Shown here in pieces: positions 1-5,870 of a DNA stretch of 10,508 nucleotides. Where the stretch lies: the NCBI GenBank assembly GCA_964465065.1, contig CAYXHZ010000083.1, positions 1 through 10,508 of the forward strand, read 5' to 3'. Within the stretch, counting starts at the first letter, position 1, and every line of letters begins with the position of its first letter. Under the pieces are notes generated by a model. That model did not search any database, was not told the origin of the DNA, and saw only the letters and a program-made list of their open reading frames with translations. The stretch is from CAYMND01 sp964465065. GTDB lineage: Bacteria; Acidobacteriota; Aminicenantia; UBA2199. Both the position numbers and the translations under genes were made by a program.

Positions 1-119
1 CCGTCCTCGAGCAGGACGACGCCGATGATTCGGCCGGTGCTTTGCTGAGCCCAGCCGGTTCCCGATATGAGAACCAGACACAAGCCCAGCAGGAATGACA
101 TCTTGCAAAAATTCTTCAT
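1..119 (-). CDS. Exported protein, N-terminal fragment (possible TonB-dependent receptor with carboxypeptidase-regulatory-like start)
   Basis: Only the first 39 codons lie in the window; the gene runs off the left edge. Reading leftward from the ATG at 119, the protein starts MKNFCKMSFLLGLCLVLISG, a short basic start followed by a hydrophobic core. A likely signal peptidase I site follows at GWA|QQ near residue 24. The mature start, QQSTGRIIGVVLLEDG, resembles the opening strand of carboxypeptidase-regulatory-like (CarboxypepD_reg) domains at the N-terminus of many TonB-dependent outer-membrane receptors, for example those of Acidobacteriota. The start is supported by an AAGGAGG Shine-Dalgarno at 125-131, five bases upstream. 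A sigma54-like promoter lies just above it. Export is well supported. The receptor assignment rests on about 15 residues and is an inference; another secreted beta-sandwich protein is possible. Confidence 0.65.
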   Translation of the reverse strand, partial: MKNFCKMSFLLGLCLVLISGTGWAQQSTGRIIGVVLLED

Positions 120-148
120 GAATGCCTCCTTAGGTTTTCTCCCTGAAG

Positions 149-164
149 TGCATAATTATTGCCA
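149..164 (-). promoter_or_regulatory. Sigma54-like -24/-12 promoter
   Basis: On the minus strand the sequence reads TGGCAATAATTATGCA, against the sigma54 consensus TGGCACGNNNNTTGCW. The diagnostic GG (162-163) and GC (150-151) are exactly 10 bases apart. Transcription would start near 138, leaving a leader of about 19 bases that holds the Shine-Dalgarno at 125-131 and the ATG at 119. No better sigma70 pair was found on this strand. If real, the exported protein needs an AAA+ enhancer-binding activator. Confidence 0.55.
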
Positions 165-188
165 TGCCAATATGCATTACATTCGATC

Positions 189-210
189 GGGACCGACACG
201 GAGCTTGCGG
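189..210. repeat. Direct repeat copy 1, GGGACCG-N8-CTTGCGG
   Basis: This is the first copy of a spaced motif, GGGACCG, eight bases, then CTTGCGG. It matches the copy at 271-292 at 17 of 22 positions. It lies about 62 bases upstream of the predicted sigma54 transcript start, so it could be a regulator binding site. Confidence 0.45.
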
Positions 211-229
211 AGCCGGCGACAAACAAAGA

Positions 230-251
230 GGGACACAATACCTCCCAACGG
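230..251. repeat. Possible degenerate middle repeat copy
   Basis: GGGACAC, eight bases, then CCAACGG lies exactly 41 bases from both better copies. It matches GGGACCG at 5 of 7 and CTTGCGG at 4 of 7 positions. The match is weak and the even spacing is the main reason to list it. Confidence 0.2.
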
Positions 252-270
252 GGTTCAGCCAGGCTTTTCC

Positions 271-292
271 GGGACCGCAACCAATCTTGCGG
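271..292. repeat. Direct repeat copy 2, GGGACCG-N8-CTTGCGG
   Basis: This is the second strong copy of the spaced motif, starting 82 bases from the first. Both seven-base halves and the eight-base gap are conserved. It lies about 144 bases upstream of the predicted sigma54 start, within the usual range for enhancer-binding sites. Confidence 0.45.
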
Positions 293-320
293 GACGAAAA
301 TTCGCCACAGGGTGACGGAT

Positions 321-334
321 CCGACCTCAGTCGG
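321..334. repeat. Inverted repeat CCGAC-CTCA-GTCGG
   Basis: A perfect five-base dyad with a four-base loop lies downstream of the LytTR gene on the minus strand. The T-run on that strand comes before the hairpin rather than after it, so it is not a standard intrinsic terminator of that gene. It may be an operator or chance. Confidence 0.3.
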
Positions 335-421
335 CACCAAAAAAACTTCCTGACCGCGCCCTTCATGGTTTCGATCCAAATCCTTGAAGCCGAATGCAAA
401 AATCTGTAGCGGACAAGCGCC

Positions 422-772
422 TTATCGGGCAAGAGATTGACGATCGATCAAGGCGTCCAGCCGGGAGCGGTAGGAACGGCTCCAGTAACAGATCTGATTG
501 TTGGCCATGATGACCTCCGCGCTCAGAGAATGGCGACTGCGCAGTTCTCGGATGTACTGGATGTTGACGATCGTCGACCGGCTGATGCGCATGAACATAT
601 GCCCATCCAGACGGGCGGCGATGTTCTGCAGGGTCTCCCGGATGCGGTAGGAGTTCGACTTGCAATAGATGCGTACGTAATTGCTCTCGGAATTGATCAA
701 ATAGATCCTGTTCCATTCCAAAAAAAGAATACGGCCCTTGGCCTTGATGATCATTGTCTTGCTGTTCTCCAT
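422..772 (-). CDS. Stand-alone LytTR-type DNA-binding protein
   Basis: This 116-residue protein is almost entirely a LytTR DNA-binding domain, about residues 8-112. LytTR hallmarks visible are the IYLINSESNYVRIYCKS strand region near 23-39, RIRETLQNIAARL near 43-55, FMRISRSTIVNIQYIREL near 60-77, and the closing SRSYRSRLDAL near 98-108. LytTR domains usually sit behind a receiver domain in response regulators (AgrA, LytR, AlgR). Here there is no receiver and no membrane segment, so the input signal is unknown. The ATG at 772 was chosen because CAGGAGGT at 777-784 lies just upstream and the domain begins at once; a longer frame to 895 adds residues unlike the family. It lies upstream of, and on the same strand as, the exported-protein gene, with the 302-base regulatory region between. 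It may act on that region or on its own promoter, but this is inference. Confidence 0.85.
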   Translation of the reverse strand: MENSKTMIIKAKGRILFLEWNRIYLINSESNYVRIYCKSNSYRIRETLQNIAARLDGHMFMRISRSTIVNIQYIRELRSRHSLSAEVIMANNQICYWSRSYRSRLDALIDRQSLAR

Positions 773-792
773 GTTAACCTCCTGCTGAAACG

Positions 793-816
793 GCAAGGTC
801 TGTTCCTTGCGCAGAC
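793..816 (-). promoter_or_regulatory. Two interlocking small hairpins in the LytTR gene leader
   Basis: Just upstream of the LytTR Shine-Dalgarno, GCAAGG (810-805) can pair with CCTTGC (798-793). Alternatively GTCTG (816-812) can pair with CAGAC (802-798). The two share base 798 and interlock, so only one can form at a time. The site could be an RNA switch or a dyad operator (GCAAGG-N6-CCTTGC), or chance. Confidence 0.3.
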
Positions 817-933
817 TACGATATTGAAAACGGATACAGTTCCATTCTGTTGCTGGGAAAAAGGTAAGCTGAGGAAAAAAGGAGAAATTTCCCAAGGAAG
901 AGGGTCAGGAAACAGGTTCGCGTGGCCAAACCC

Positions 934-962
934 TTGGGATCCGGGACGGACCGGAGTATAAT
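934..962 (+). promoter_or_regulatory. Sigma70-like promoter of the YfiH/PgeF gene
   Basis: TTGGGA at 934-939, a 17-base spacer, then a perfect TATAAT at 957-962. The expected transcript start is about 969-971, at or next to the ATG at 971, so the mRNA would have almost no leader. Confidence 0.7.
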
Positions 963-970
963 GCCGGTCG

Positions 971-1681
971 ATGCCGCAATCAGCCCTCAGTCATGTTCCC
1001 TTCATCCGCCGTCCCGGCTACCGCCTGCTGGCCGACGGTCCGGTCCGTCTGGGCTACACCCGAAACAACAGCGATCTCGCCGTCATCCGGCAGGATTTCC
1101 CCAAACCCGGCATCGCCGAACTGATACAGGTTCACGGGAGCACCATCGTTCCGGCCGAGCAGACCATCGTCGCGCCGGAAACAGAACCGACCCGCGAAGG
1201 CGACGGCATCCTGGCCGAAAGACCCGGTCTGATGCCGGTCATCCGCACCGCCGACTGCGTACCGCTCTTCTTCTGGCACCGTGACCGTCCCTGTTACGGG
1301 ATTCTGCATGTCGGCTGGCGCGGACTGGCGGGCAGGATCCAGCGCGAACTGCTGACCTTGATCCGTCTCAAAGGCCTGCAGCTCGAAGACATGCGTTTTT
1401 TGATCGGACCGGCCATCTGCGCCCGACACTACCCGGTCGGCCCGGAGGTGATCGCCGAGTTTTGCGCCCACTTCCCGGTCAGCGAGTTCAGTACGCCGCT
1501 GGCGGACGGCAAATTCAGTCTGGATGTGAAGAGAGGGCTGCGGTTGGACCTGATGGCTCAGGGGGTTTTGGCCGGACAGATCCGTGATTGCCGGGTTTGC
1601 ACCTTCGAAGATGCGGAGTTGCCTTCGTACCGGCGCCGGAAAAACGGAGCGCGCATCTACAATTTCATTACCTGGCTTTGA
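971..1681 (+). CDS. pgeF: YfiH/PgeF family multicopper-polyphenol-oxidase-like (DUF152) enzyme
   Basis: This 236-residue protein belongs to the DUF152/YfiH family. Members have been described as purine-nucleoside-cleaving enzymes (LACC1-like adenosine deaminase/phosphorylase activity) and, in E. coli PgeF, as peptidoglycan-editing; older annotation calls them laccase-domain proteins. The family active site is present: His55 in LIQVHG, Cys96 in RTADCVPLF, and His113 in ILHVGWRG. GDG lies near 77-79, GPAIC at 146-150, and the closing CTFEDAELPSYRR at 210-222. It is most likely a cytoplasmic metalloenzyme. The frame has a stop at 959-961 inside the -10 box, so ATG 971 is the first usable start; no Shine-Dalgarno is visible, which fits a leaderless message. 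It is convergent with fabF, with a nested hairpin between. Family assignment is firm; the in vivo substrate is not shown by sequence. Confidence 0.93.
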   Translation: MPQSALSHVPFIRRPGYRLLADGPVRLGYTRNNSDLAVIRQDFPKPGIAELIQVHGSTIVPAEQTIVAPETEPTREGDGILAERPGLMPVIRTADCVPLFFWHRDRPCYGILHVGWRGLAGRIQRELLTLIRLKGLQLEDMRFLIGPAICARHYPVGPEVIAEFCAHFPVSEFSTPLADGKFSLDVKRGLRLDLMAQGVLAGQIRDCRVCTFEDAELPSYRRRKNGARIYNFITWL

Positions 1682-1725
1682 ACGGAAGACCGGCGCGTCG
1701 GATCGGCTGCCGGGACGCTAAGGGG

Positions 1726-1772
1726 AGCGTTCGCGGCGGAGGGTCGTACCCTCCGCCGTCTTATCGAACGCT
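1726..1772. terminator. Nested hairpin between convergent pgeF and fabF
   Basis: CGGCGGAGGG (1734-1743) pairs perfectly with CCCTCCGCCG (1749-1758) around a five-base loop. Outside it, AGCGTTCG (1726-1733) pairs with CGAACGCT (1765-1772), which touches the fabF stop codon. The right side has a six-base bulge, TCTTAT. Neither strand has a good T-run after the stem, so it is at best a weak intrinsic terminator; it may stop transcripts from both sides or protect mRNA 3' ends. Confidence 0.6.
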
Positions 1773-3040
1773 TACGATTGGAATCGTTTGAAGATTAGAG
1801 TTCCGTTGGTGCCGCCGAAGCCAAAGGAATTGGACATGATGTATTCGACTTTGGCTTTGCGACCGACATTGGGGACGTAATCCAGATCACATTCTTCATC
1901 CGGAGTCGTGTAATTGATGGTGGGGGCAATAAACTGGTCCTGCAGGGTTTTGATGCTGAAAATGGCCTCGGCCGCACCGGTGGCGCCCAGCATGTGACCG
2001 GTCATGGACTTGGTCGAGCTGACGGCCAGTTTGTAGGCGTGTTCGGCGAAGACCATCTTGATGGCCTTGGTTTCCAGCTTGTCGTTGAGCGGGGTGGAAG
2101 TGCCGTGGGCATTGATGTAGTCGATCTGTTCCGGTTTGATTCCGGCATCGGCCATGGCGTTGCGCATGCAGCGGCTGGTGCCGCCGGCCTCTTCGTCCGG
2201 AGCGGTCATGTGAAACGCGTCGCCGGTCTGGCCGAAGCCGACCAGTTCGGCGTAGATGCGCGCCCCGCGGGCGATGGCGTGTTCCATGGATTCCAGCACC
2301 AGTACCGCACCGCCTTCGGCGATGACGAAACCGTCACGTTCCTTGTCGAAGGGACGGCTGGCGGTCTTGGGATCGTCGTTGCGGCCGGTGACGGCCCTCA
2401 TAACCGAGAATCCGGCCACGCCCAGGGGGGTGATCGGGTACTCGGCGCCGCCGGCGACCATGACATCGGCTTCCCCCATCTGGATGAGCCTCATCGAGGA
2501 TCCGATGGAGTGGGCCGAAGCGGCGCAGGCGGTGACGCTGGCCAGGTTGGGCCCTTTCAGGCCGTGCTGGATGGAGACGTGCCCCGTCGCCAGATTGGCG
2601 ATGGTGGCCGGCAGAAAAAACGGGGAAACGCGGCTCGGCCCCTTGTCGATCATGATGCGGTCGTTGGCCTCCAGGGTGGAGATGCCGCCGATCCCGGAAC
2701 CGATGTAGCAACCGTAGCGCTCGTTTCCGGTCGTCTCGATTTTCAGTCCGGAATCCGCGACCGCCTCTTTGGCGGCGATCAGGGCGAACTGGATGTAGGG
2801 ATCGAACTTGCGAACCTCTTTGCGGTCGAAGTAGTTCAGCGGGTCGTAGCCTTTCACCTCGCCCGCCACCTGGGAAGCCAGTTCGGAGGGATCGAACCGG
2901 CTGATGCGGTCCGTGCCGGAACGTCCGTTGCGAACATTGTCCCAGGCCTCGGCCACGGTCTTGCCGGTCGGACAGATCATGCCCATACCGGTGACCACAA
3001 CGCGGCGCAGTTCAATGGTTCTGCTCGTCAATTTGGTCAT
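1772..3040 (-). CDS. fabF: Beta-ketoacyl-ACP synthase II
   Basis: FabF condenses malonyl-ACP with acyl-ACP in the elongation step of fatty acid synthesis. The 422-residue length is normal for the family. The thiolase-fold catalytic triad is present (numbering from the ATG): Cys172 in VTACAASAHS, His312 in INAHGTSTPLND and His349 in MTGHMLGATGAAE, with the conserved Lys344 in SSTKS. The closing NSFGFGGTNGTL is typical of KAS I/II. KAS III (FabH) is excluded by the Cys-His-His pattern. The start is not certain: the ATG at 3040 was chosen, but a TTG at 3046 lies better spaced (8 bases) from the AAGG at the acpP stop. It is the last gene of the operon, 9 bases after acpP, the common acpP-fabF pairing. 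Downstream it meets the convergent pgeF gene; rnc, which often follows fabF, is not here. Confidence 0.97.
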   Translation of the reverse strand: MTKLTSRTIELRRVVVTGMGMICPTGKTVAEAWDNVRNGRSGTDRISRFDPSELASQVAGEVKGYDPLNYFDRKEVRKFDPYIQFALIAAKEAVADSGLKIETTGNERYGCYIGSGIGGISTLEANDRIMIDKGPSRVSPFFLPATIANLATGHVSIQHGLKGPNLASVTACAASAHSIGSSMRLIQMGEADVMVAGGAEYPITPLGVAGFSVMRAVTGRNDDPKTASRPFDKERDGFVIAEGGAVLVLESMEHAIARGARIYAELVGFGQTGDAFHMTAPDEEAGGTSRCMRNAMADAGIKPEQIDYINAHGTSTPLNDKLETKAIKMVFAEHAYKLAVSSTKSMTGHMLGATGAAEAIFSIKTLQDQFIAPTINYTTPDEECDLDYVPNVGRKAKVEYIMSNSFGFGGTNGTLIFKRFQS

Positions 3041-3049
3041 CAGCAACAG

Positions 3050-3289
3050 CTATACCTTGGTGACAATGTATTCGACAGCCGCACCGACAGTGGTCAGCTT
3101 CTCGGCCTCTTCCTCGGGAATCTTGAGCTCGAATTCATCTTCCAGGGCCATGATCAGTTCAACCTGATCGAGAGAATCGGCGCCCAGATCTTCTACGAAT
3201 TTGGCATCGGTGGTGACTTGATCCTCACCCACGTTCAGTTTCTCGGACACGACGCCTTTCACTTTTGCGATGATTTCTTCTCTGGTCAT
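3050..3289 (-). CDS. acpP: Acyl carrier protein
   Basis: A 79-residue acidic four-helix carrier protein that holds growing acyl chains as thioesters on a phosphopantetheine arm. The attachment serine is Ser39 in GADSLDQVEL, the standard ACP motif. It supplies substrates to FabG and FabF encoded on either side and to PlsX further up the operon. A strong Shine-Dalgarno, AAGGAGGAG at 3296-3304, precedes the ATG, the longest such match in the operon, which fits the large amounts of ACP that cells need. The gap to fabG upstream is 21 bases, and to fabF downstream 9 bases. Length and sequence are entirely typical, with no sign of a specialised polyketide ACP. Confidence 0.98.
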   Translation of the reverse strand: MTREEIIAKVKGVVSEKLNVGEDQVTTDAKFVEDLGADSLDQVELIMALEDEFELKIPEEEAEKLTTVGAAVEYIVTKV

Positions 3290-3310
3290 AATGTACTCCT
3301 CCTTAAGGAT

Positions 3311-4054
3311 TTAGATTAATAGCCCACCGGAGACGTTGATAACGGTTCCGGTGATATATGAGGCCGCAGGCGAAAGCAGAAACGCCACCGCCTCGGCGAT
3401 ATCCGACACTGTTCCGGCGCGTTTGAGGGGAATTTGCGCCAGGTATTCTTCCTTGATTTTATCCGACAGTTTCTCGGTCATTTCGGTGGCGATGAAACCG
3501 GGGGCGACGGCGTTGACGGTGATGTTGCGGCTGCCCATCTCCCGGGCCAGCACCTTGGTCAGGCCGATCAGACCGGCTTTGGACGAGGCGTAGTTGGCCT
3601 GCCCGGCCGAGCCGAGTATACCGGCCACCGAGGCGATGTTGACCACCCGGCCGAACCGTTGCTTCATCATTTCCTTGGTCGCCGCCTGGGCGCACAGAAA
3701 GCTGCCCTTGAGGTTGACGTCCAAAACCAGGTCCCACTCCTTCTCGCTCATGCGGATGGCCAGGTTGTCTTTGGTGACGCCGGCGTTGTTGACCAGAAAA
3801 TCGACGCTGCCCAGTTTCTGTTTGGTCTCGTCGATCAGCTGCTGAACCGCCAGCGGGTCGGTGACGTCGGTCTTGACGGCCAGGGTGCGTACCCCGTACC
3901 GGGCGGCGATCTCGGCAGCGGTTTTCTCGGCCTCCTCCATCAGCACGTCGGAGATGACCAGGTTGAGCCCTTTCTGGGCCAACAGTTCGGCGATCCCTTT
4001 GCCGATGCCACGGGCGGAACCGGTTACGATTGCGTTTTTATGATTCTCATACAT
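3311..4054 (-). CDS. fabG: 3-oxoacyl-ACP reductase
   Basis: FabG reduces beta-ketoacyl-ACP to beta-hydroxyacyl-ACP with NADPH. The 247-residue length is typical of this short-chain dehydrogenase. The cofactor motif TGSARGIGKG is at 11-20, NNAG at 89-92, and the catalytic set Asn114, Ser142, Tyr155, Lys159 (YASSK) is complete; PGFIATEMT follows at 185-193. The ATG at 4054 was chosen because AAGGAG (4062-4067) lies seven bases upstream and the Rossmann fold begins at residue 7. A longer frame to 4117 adds a 21-residue tail lying in plsX coding sequence. The start overlaps the plsX stop by 8 bases and its Shine-Dalgarno lies inside plsX, so translation is probably coupled. fabH and fabD, often found between plsX and fabG, are missing. 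Confidence 0.97.
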   Translation of the reverse strand: MYENHKNAIVTGSARGIGKGIAELLAQKGLNLVISDVLMEEAEKTAAEIAARYGVRTLAVKTDVTDPLAVQQLIDETKQKLGSVDFLVNNAGVTKDNLAIRMSEKEWDLVLDVNLKGSFLCAQAATKEMMKQRFGRVVNIASVAGILGSAGQANYASSKAGLIGLTKVLAREMGSRNITVNAVAPGFIATEMTEKLSDKIKEEYLAQIPLKRAGTVSDIAEAVAFLLSPAASYITGTVINVSGGLLI

Positions 4055-5090
4055 ACTGCAACTCCTTGAAAGTGGTCTCCAGTTTGGGCATTTCCCGGCT
4101 GATCTTTTCCAGGACATTGTCCTTGATGAACCGGCTGGTCAGCTCGATGGCGCTGCAGACGGCCCGGGCGTTGGAGCGGCCGTGGCCGATGACCACCACT
4201 CCGTTGACGCCGAGCAACAGGGCGCCGCCGTATTCGGAATAGTCCAGCTGCCGCCACACGCGCCGCAGCGAACGCCGGATCAGGTAGAACCCGAAACGGG
4301 CCAGGCGGCTCGAAGCCACCTCCTGCTTGATCAGCGAATAGATGGTGTCGGCCATGCCTTCGGCGACCTTGATGGTCACATTTCCGGTGAAGCCGTCGGT
4401 CACGATCAGGTCGGCCTGACCCAGGACGGCATCCTGGCCTTCGATATTGCCGACGAAGTTGATGTCCAGCTTCTGCAACAGGTTGTAGGTGCTCTTGGCC
4501 AGCTCGTTGCCTTTTATCGGTTCCTCGCCGATGTTCATCAAGGCCACTGTCGGATTGACGATACCGTCGACCGCCTGCAGAAAGGCACGGCCCATCAGGG
4601 CGTACTGGGCCAGGTTCAAAGGCGTCGATTCGGCGCTGGCACCGACATCCATGATCAGGGTCCGCCCCTTGACGGTCGGTATCGACAGCGACAGGGCCGG
4701 ACGACGTACCAGGGGCAGATTGCCGAGCACATCGCAGGCCATGGCCATCACGGCGCCGGTGTTGCCGATCGAGATCATGGCATCGGCCTGTTTCCCCGAC
4801 ACCAGGGTGAGCGCTTTCTGGATGGAGGTTTCCTTGCGCTTCTTCCAATAGCTGAAAAACTGCTCGCGCATACTGACGGCTTCATGGGCGTTGACGATCT
4901 GGATCCGGGGCTCGTCGTTGACCCCCAGACGCTTCAGTTCCCGGCGCAGATCCTTTTCCCGGCCGACCAGGGCGATGCGGATACGCTCGGGGGATAGATC
5001 CCGTTTCAGGTATTCCACCACCCCGTCCACAACGACTCCAGGGGCATGGTCTCCACCCATGGCGTCTATGGCAACCGTCAGTTCAGGCAT
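4047..5090 (-). CDS. plsX: Phosphate acyltransferase (acyl-ACP:phosphate)
   Basis: PlsX converts acyl-ACP and phosphate to acyl-phosphate, the donor used by PlsY in the first step of phospholipid synthesis; it is a peripheral membrane enzyme. The 347-residue protein opens with TVAIDAMGGDHAPG, the hallmark N-terminus. It also carries MISIGNTGAVMA near 105-116, MDVGASAES near 147-155 and VTDGFTGNVTIKVAEG near 231-246. The ATG at 5090 lies just after the rpmF stop (5094-5096), with no clear Shine-Dalgarno, suggesting translational coupling to rpmF. Its 3' end overlaps fabG by 8 bases. The order rpmF-plsX-fab is widely conserved in bacteria and ties membrane lipid supply to growth. Confidence 0.97.
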   Translation of the reverse strand: MPELTVAIDAMGGDHAPGVVVDGVVEYLKRDLSPERIRIALVGREKDLRRELKRLGVNDEPRIQIVNAHEAVSMREQFFSYWKKRKETSIQKALTLVSGKQADAMISIGNTGAVMAMACDVLGNLPLVRRPALSLSIPTVKGRTLIMDVGASAESTPLNLAQYALMGRAFLQAVDGIVNPTVALMNIGEEPIKGNELAKSTYNLLQKLDINFVGNIEGQDAVLGQADLIVTDGFTGNVTIKVAEGMADTIYSLIKQEVASSRLARFGFYLIRRSLRRVWRQLDYSEYGGALLLGVNGVVVIGHGRSNARAVCSAIELTSRFIKDNVLEKISREMPKLETTFKELQYV

Positions 5091-5093
5091 GCA

Positions 5094-5276
5094 TTACGAT
5101 TCGTTGGCTTCGACGATCTGGCGATCCTGGTAATAACCGCACTTCTCACATACCCGGTGAGGCAGTTTCGGTTCCTGGCAATTCGGGCATACGGAGAGAC
5201 CTTCCGGCTTGACCGCATGGTGGGCACGGCGCTTGTTCTTCCGTGCGTGAGAATGCCTGCGTTTAGGCTGAGCCAT
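5094..5276 (-). CDS. rpmF: Large-subunit ribosomal protein L32 (zinc-ribbon form)
   Basis: A 60-residue basic protein with the usual bL32 N-terminus, MAQPKRRHSHARKNKRRAHH. The four zinc ligands are kept as two CxxC pairs: Cys30/Cys33 (CPNC) and Cys43/Cys46 (CEKC). It is therefore the zinc-binding (C+) form. It sits in the 50S subunit. The ATG at 5276 has an AGAGGTGA Shine-Dalgarno overlapping the end of the DUF177 gene, three bases away, so the two are tightly linked. The yceD-rpmF pair is among the most conserved gene pairs in bacteria. Confidence 0.98.
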   Translation of the reverse strand: MAQPKRRHSHARKNKRRAHHAVKPEGLSVCPNCQEPKLPHRVCEKCGYYQDRQIVEANES

Positions 5277-5279
5277 ATT

Positions 5280-5789
5280 TCACCTCTTAATCTTATCGAA
5301 CAACAGACTGATTTCGGACACCGAGTGATGGCAGCGGCAATCCTTCTGGTTGAGATTGGCGCCGCAATTGCTGCACAAACCCCGGCATTCCTCGCGGCAG
5401 ACGGGGTTGAACGGCAAGGACAGGTTGACCTGCTCGCTCAGGATCTTGATGAGATCGATTTTATTGCCCTGATAAAAAATGTATTCGATTTCTTCCGATT
5501 TGACAGAACTTTCGCTGGCCGTCAGCTCGCTGGCCGGAAACAGGACCACATCGAAATGACAGTCGATGGGCAGGTCGAACTCCTCCAGGCAGCGTACGCA
5601 GGACAGCATCACCGTGGTGCGCATCCGGCCCGACACCTTGATCTTGTCCCGATCCCTGACAAAGTTGATATCGTAGTCGACCGCTTCGGTCAGATACGCG
5701 GAGTCCTCGATCAGGTCCTCGCGATCGATTTCCACGGCGCCGGCAAGATGCAGACCCCGTTCAGATATGCGTTGTATATCGATGACCAT
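5280..5789 (-). CDS. yceD: DUF177/YceD family protein
   Basis: A 169-residue member of the DUF177 (YceD) family, known for its place next to rpmF and, from studies of plant and bacterial members, for a role in 23S rRNA accumulation. The central motif with CVRCLEEF (Cys64, Cys67) and the cysteine-rich tail (Cys131, 135, 139, 142, 151, 153, including CSNCG) are typical and probably bind zinc. The ATG at 5789 was chosen over a GTG at 5837 because the GTG lies above the predicted -10 box and so outside the transcript, and because MVIDIQRISERGL matches the usual family N-terminus. It is the first gene of the operon. The Shine-Dalgarno (GAGG) is rather far, 14 bases upstream. Confidence 0.9.
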   Translation of the reverse strand: MVIDIQRISERGLHLAGAVEIDREDLIEDSAYLTEAVDYDINFVRDRDKIKVSGRMRTTVMLSCVRCLEEFDLPIDCHFDVVLFPASELTASESSVKSEEIEYIFYQGNKIDLIKILSEQVNLSLPFNPVCREECRGLCSNCGANLNQKDCRCHHSVSEISLLFDKIKR

Positions 5790-5827
5790 ACTAAATTCAT
5801 TTTCCTCGAGTTTTGAAAACAGGCATA

Positions 5828-5856
5828 TTTTTACCACAGGAGGCGCATGAAGTCAA
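5828..5856 (-). promoter_or_regulatory. Promoter of the yceD-rpmF-plsX-fabG-acpP-fabF operon
   Basis: On the minus strand, TTGACT (5856-5851), a 17-base spacer and TAAAAA (5833-5828) form a good sigma70-like pair. Transcription would start near 5821, giving a leader of about 32 bases before the yceD ATG at 5789. It lies in the 81-base gap after miaB, so the operon can be transcribed apart from miaB. Confidence 0.6.
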
Positions 5857-5870
5857 GAAAGCGGCCGGGA

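Larger units (their letters stand above)
120..421. other. Non-coding region with direct repeats, upstream of the exported-protein gene
   Basis: I see no convincing gene in these 302 bases; the short open frames lack Shine-Dalgarno sites and resemble nothing known. The stretch holds the sigma54-like promoter at 149-164, two spaced direct repeats (189-210 and 271-292) with a weaker copy midway at 230-251, a dyad at 321-334 and a run of seven A residues just after it. The layout suits a promoter with upstream activator sites, but no binding protein can be named from sequence. Confidence 0.5.

Noticed and set aside
773..895. Longer LytTR protein starting at 895
   Set aside because: The extra 41 residues are not part of the domain, and a strong Shine-Dalgarno lies right before ATG 772.
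1774..1787. Perfect ACGATT-GG-AATCGT dyad at the fabF 3' end
   Set aside because: It lies in coding sequence, is short and AT-rich, and has no T-run that would make it a terminator.
1994..3319. Long open frame on the plus strand opposite fabF and acpP
   Set aside because: It mirrors two certain genes, has a Gly/Asp/Val-rich composition typical of the antisense of GC-rich genes, and shows no Shine-Dalgarno or family motif.
4055..4117. Longer FabG from 4117
   Set aside because: The extension is out-of-frame plsX sequence, and a clear Shine-Dalgarno marks ATG 4054.
5790..5837. Longer DUF177 protein from GTG 5837
   Set aside because: That codon lies above the predicted -10 box and lacks a Shine-Dalgarno; the family N-terminus begins at 5789.
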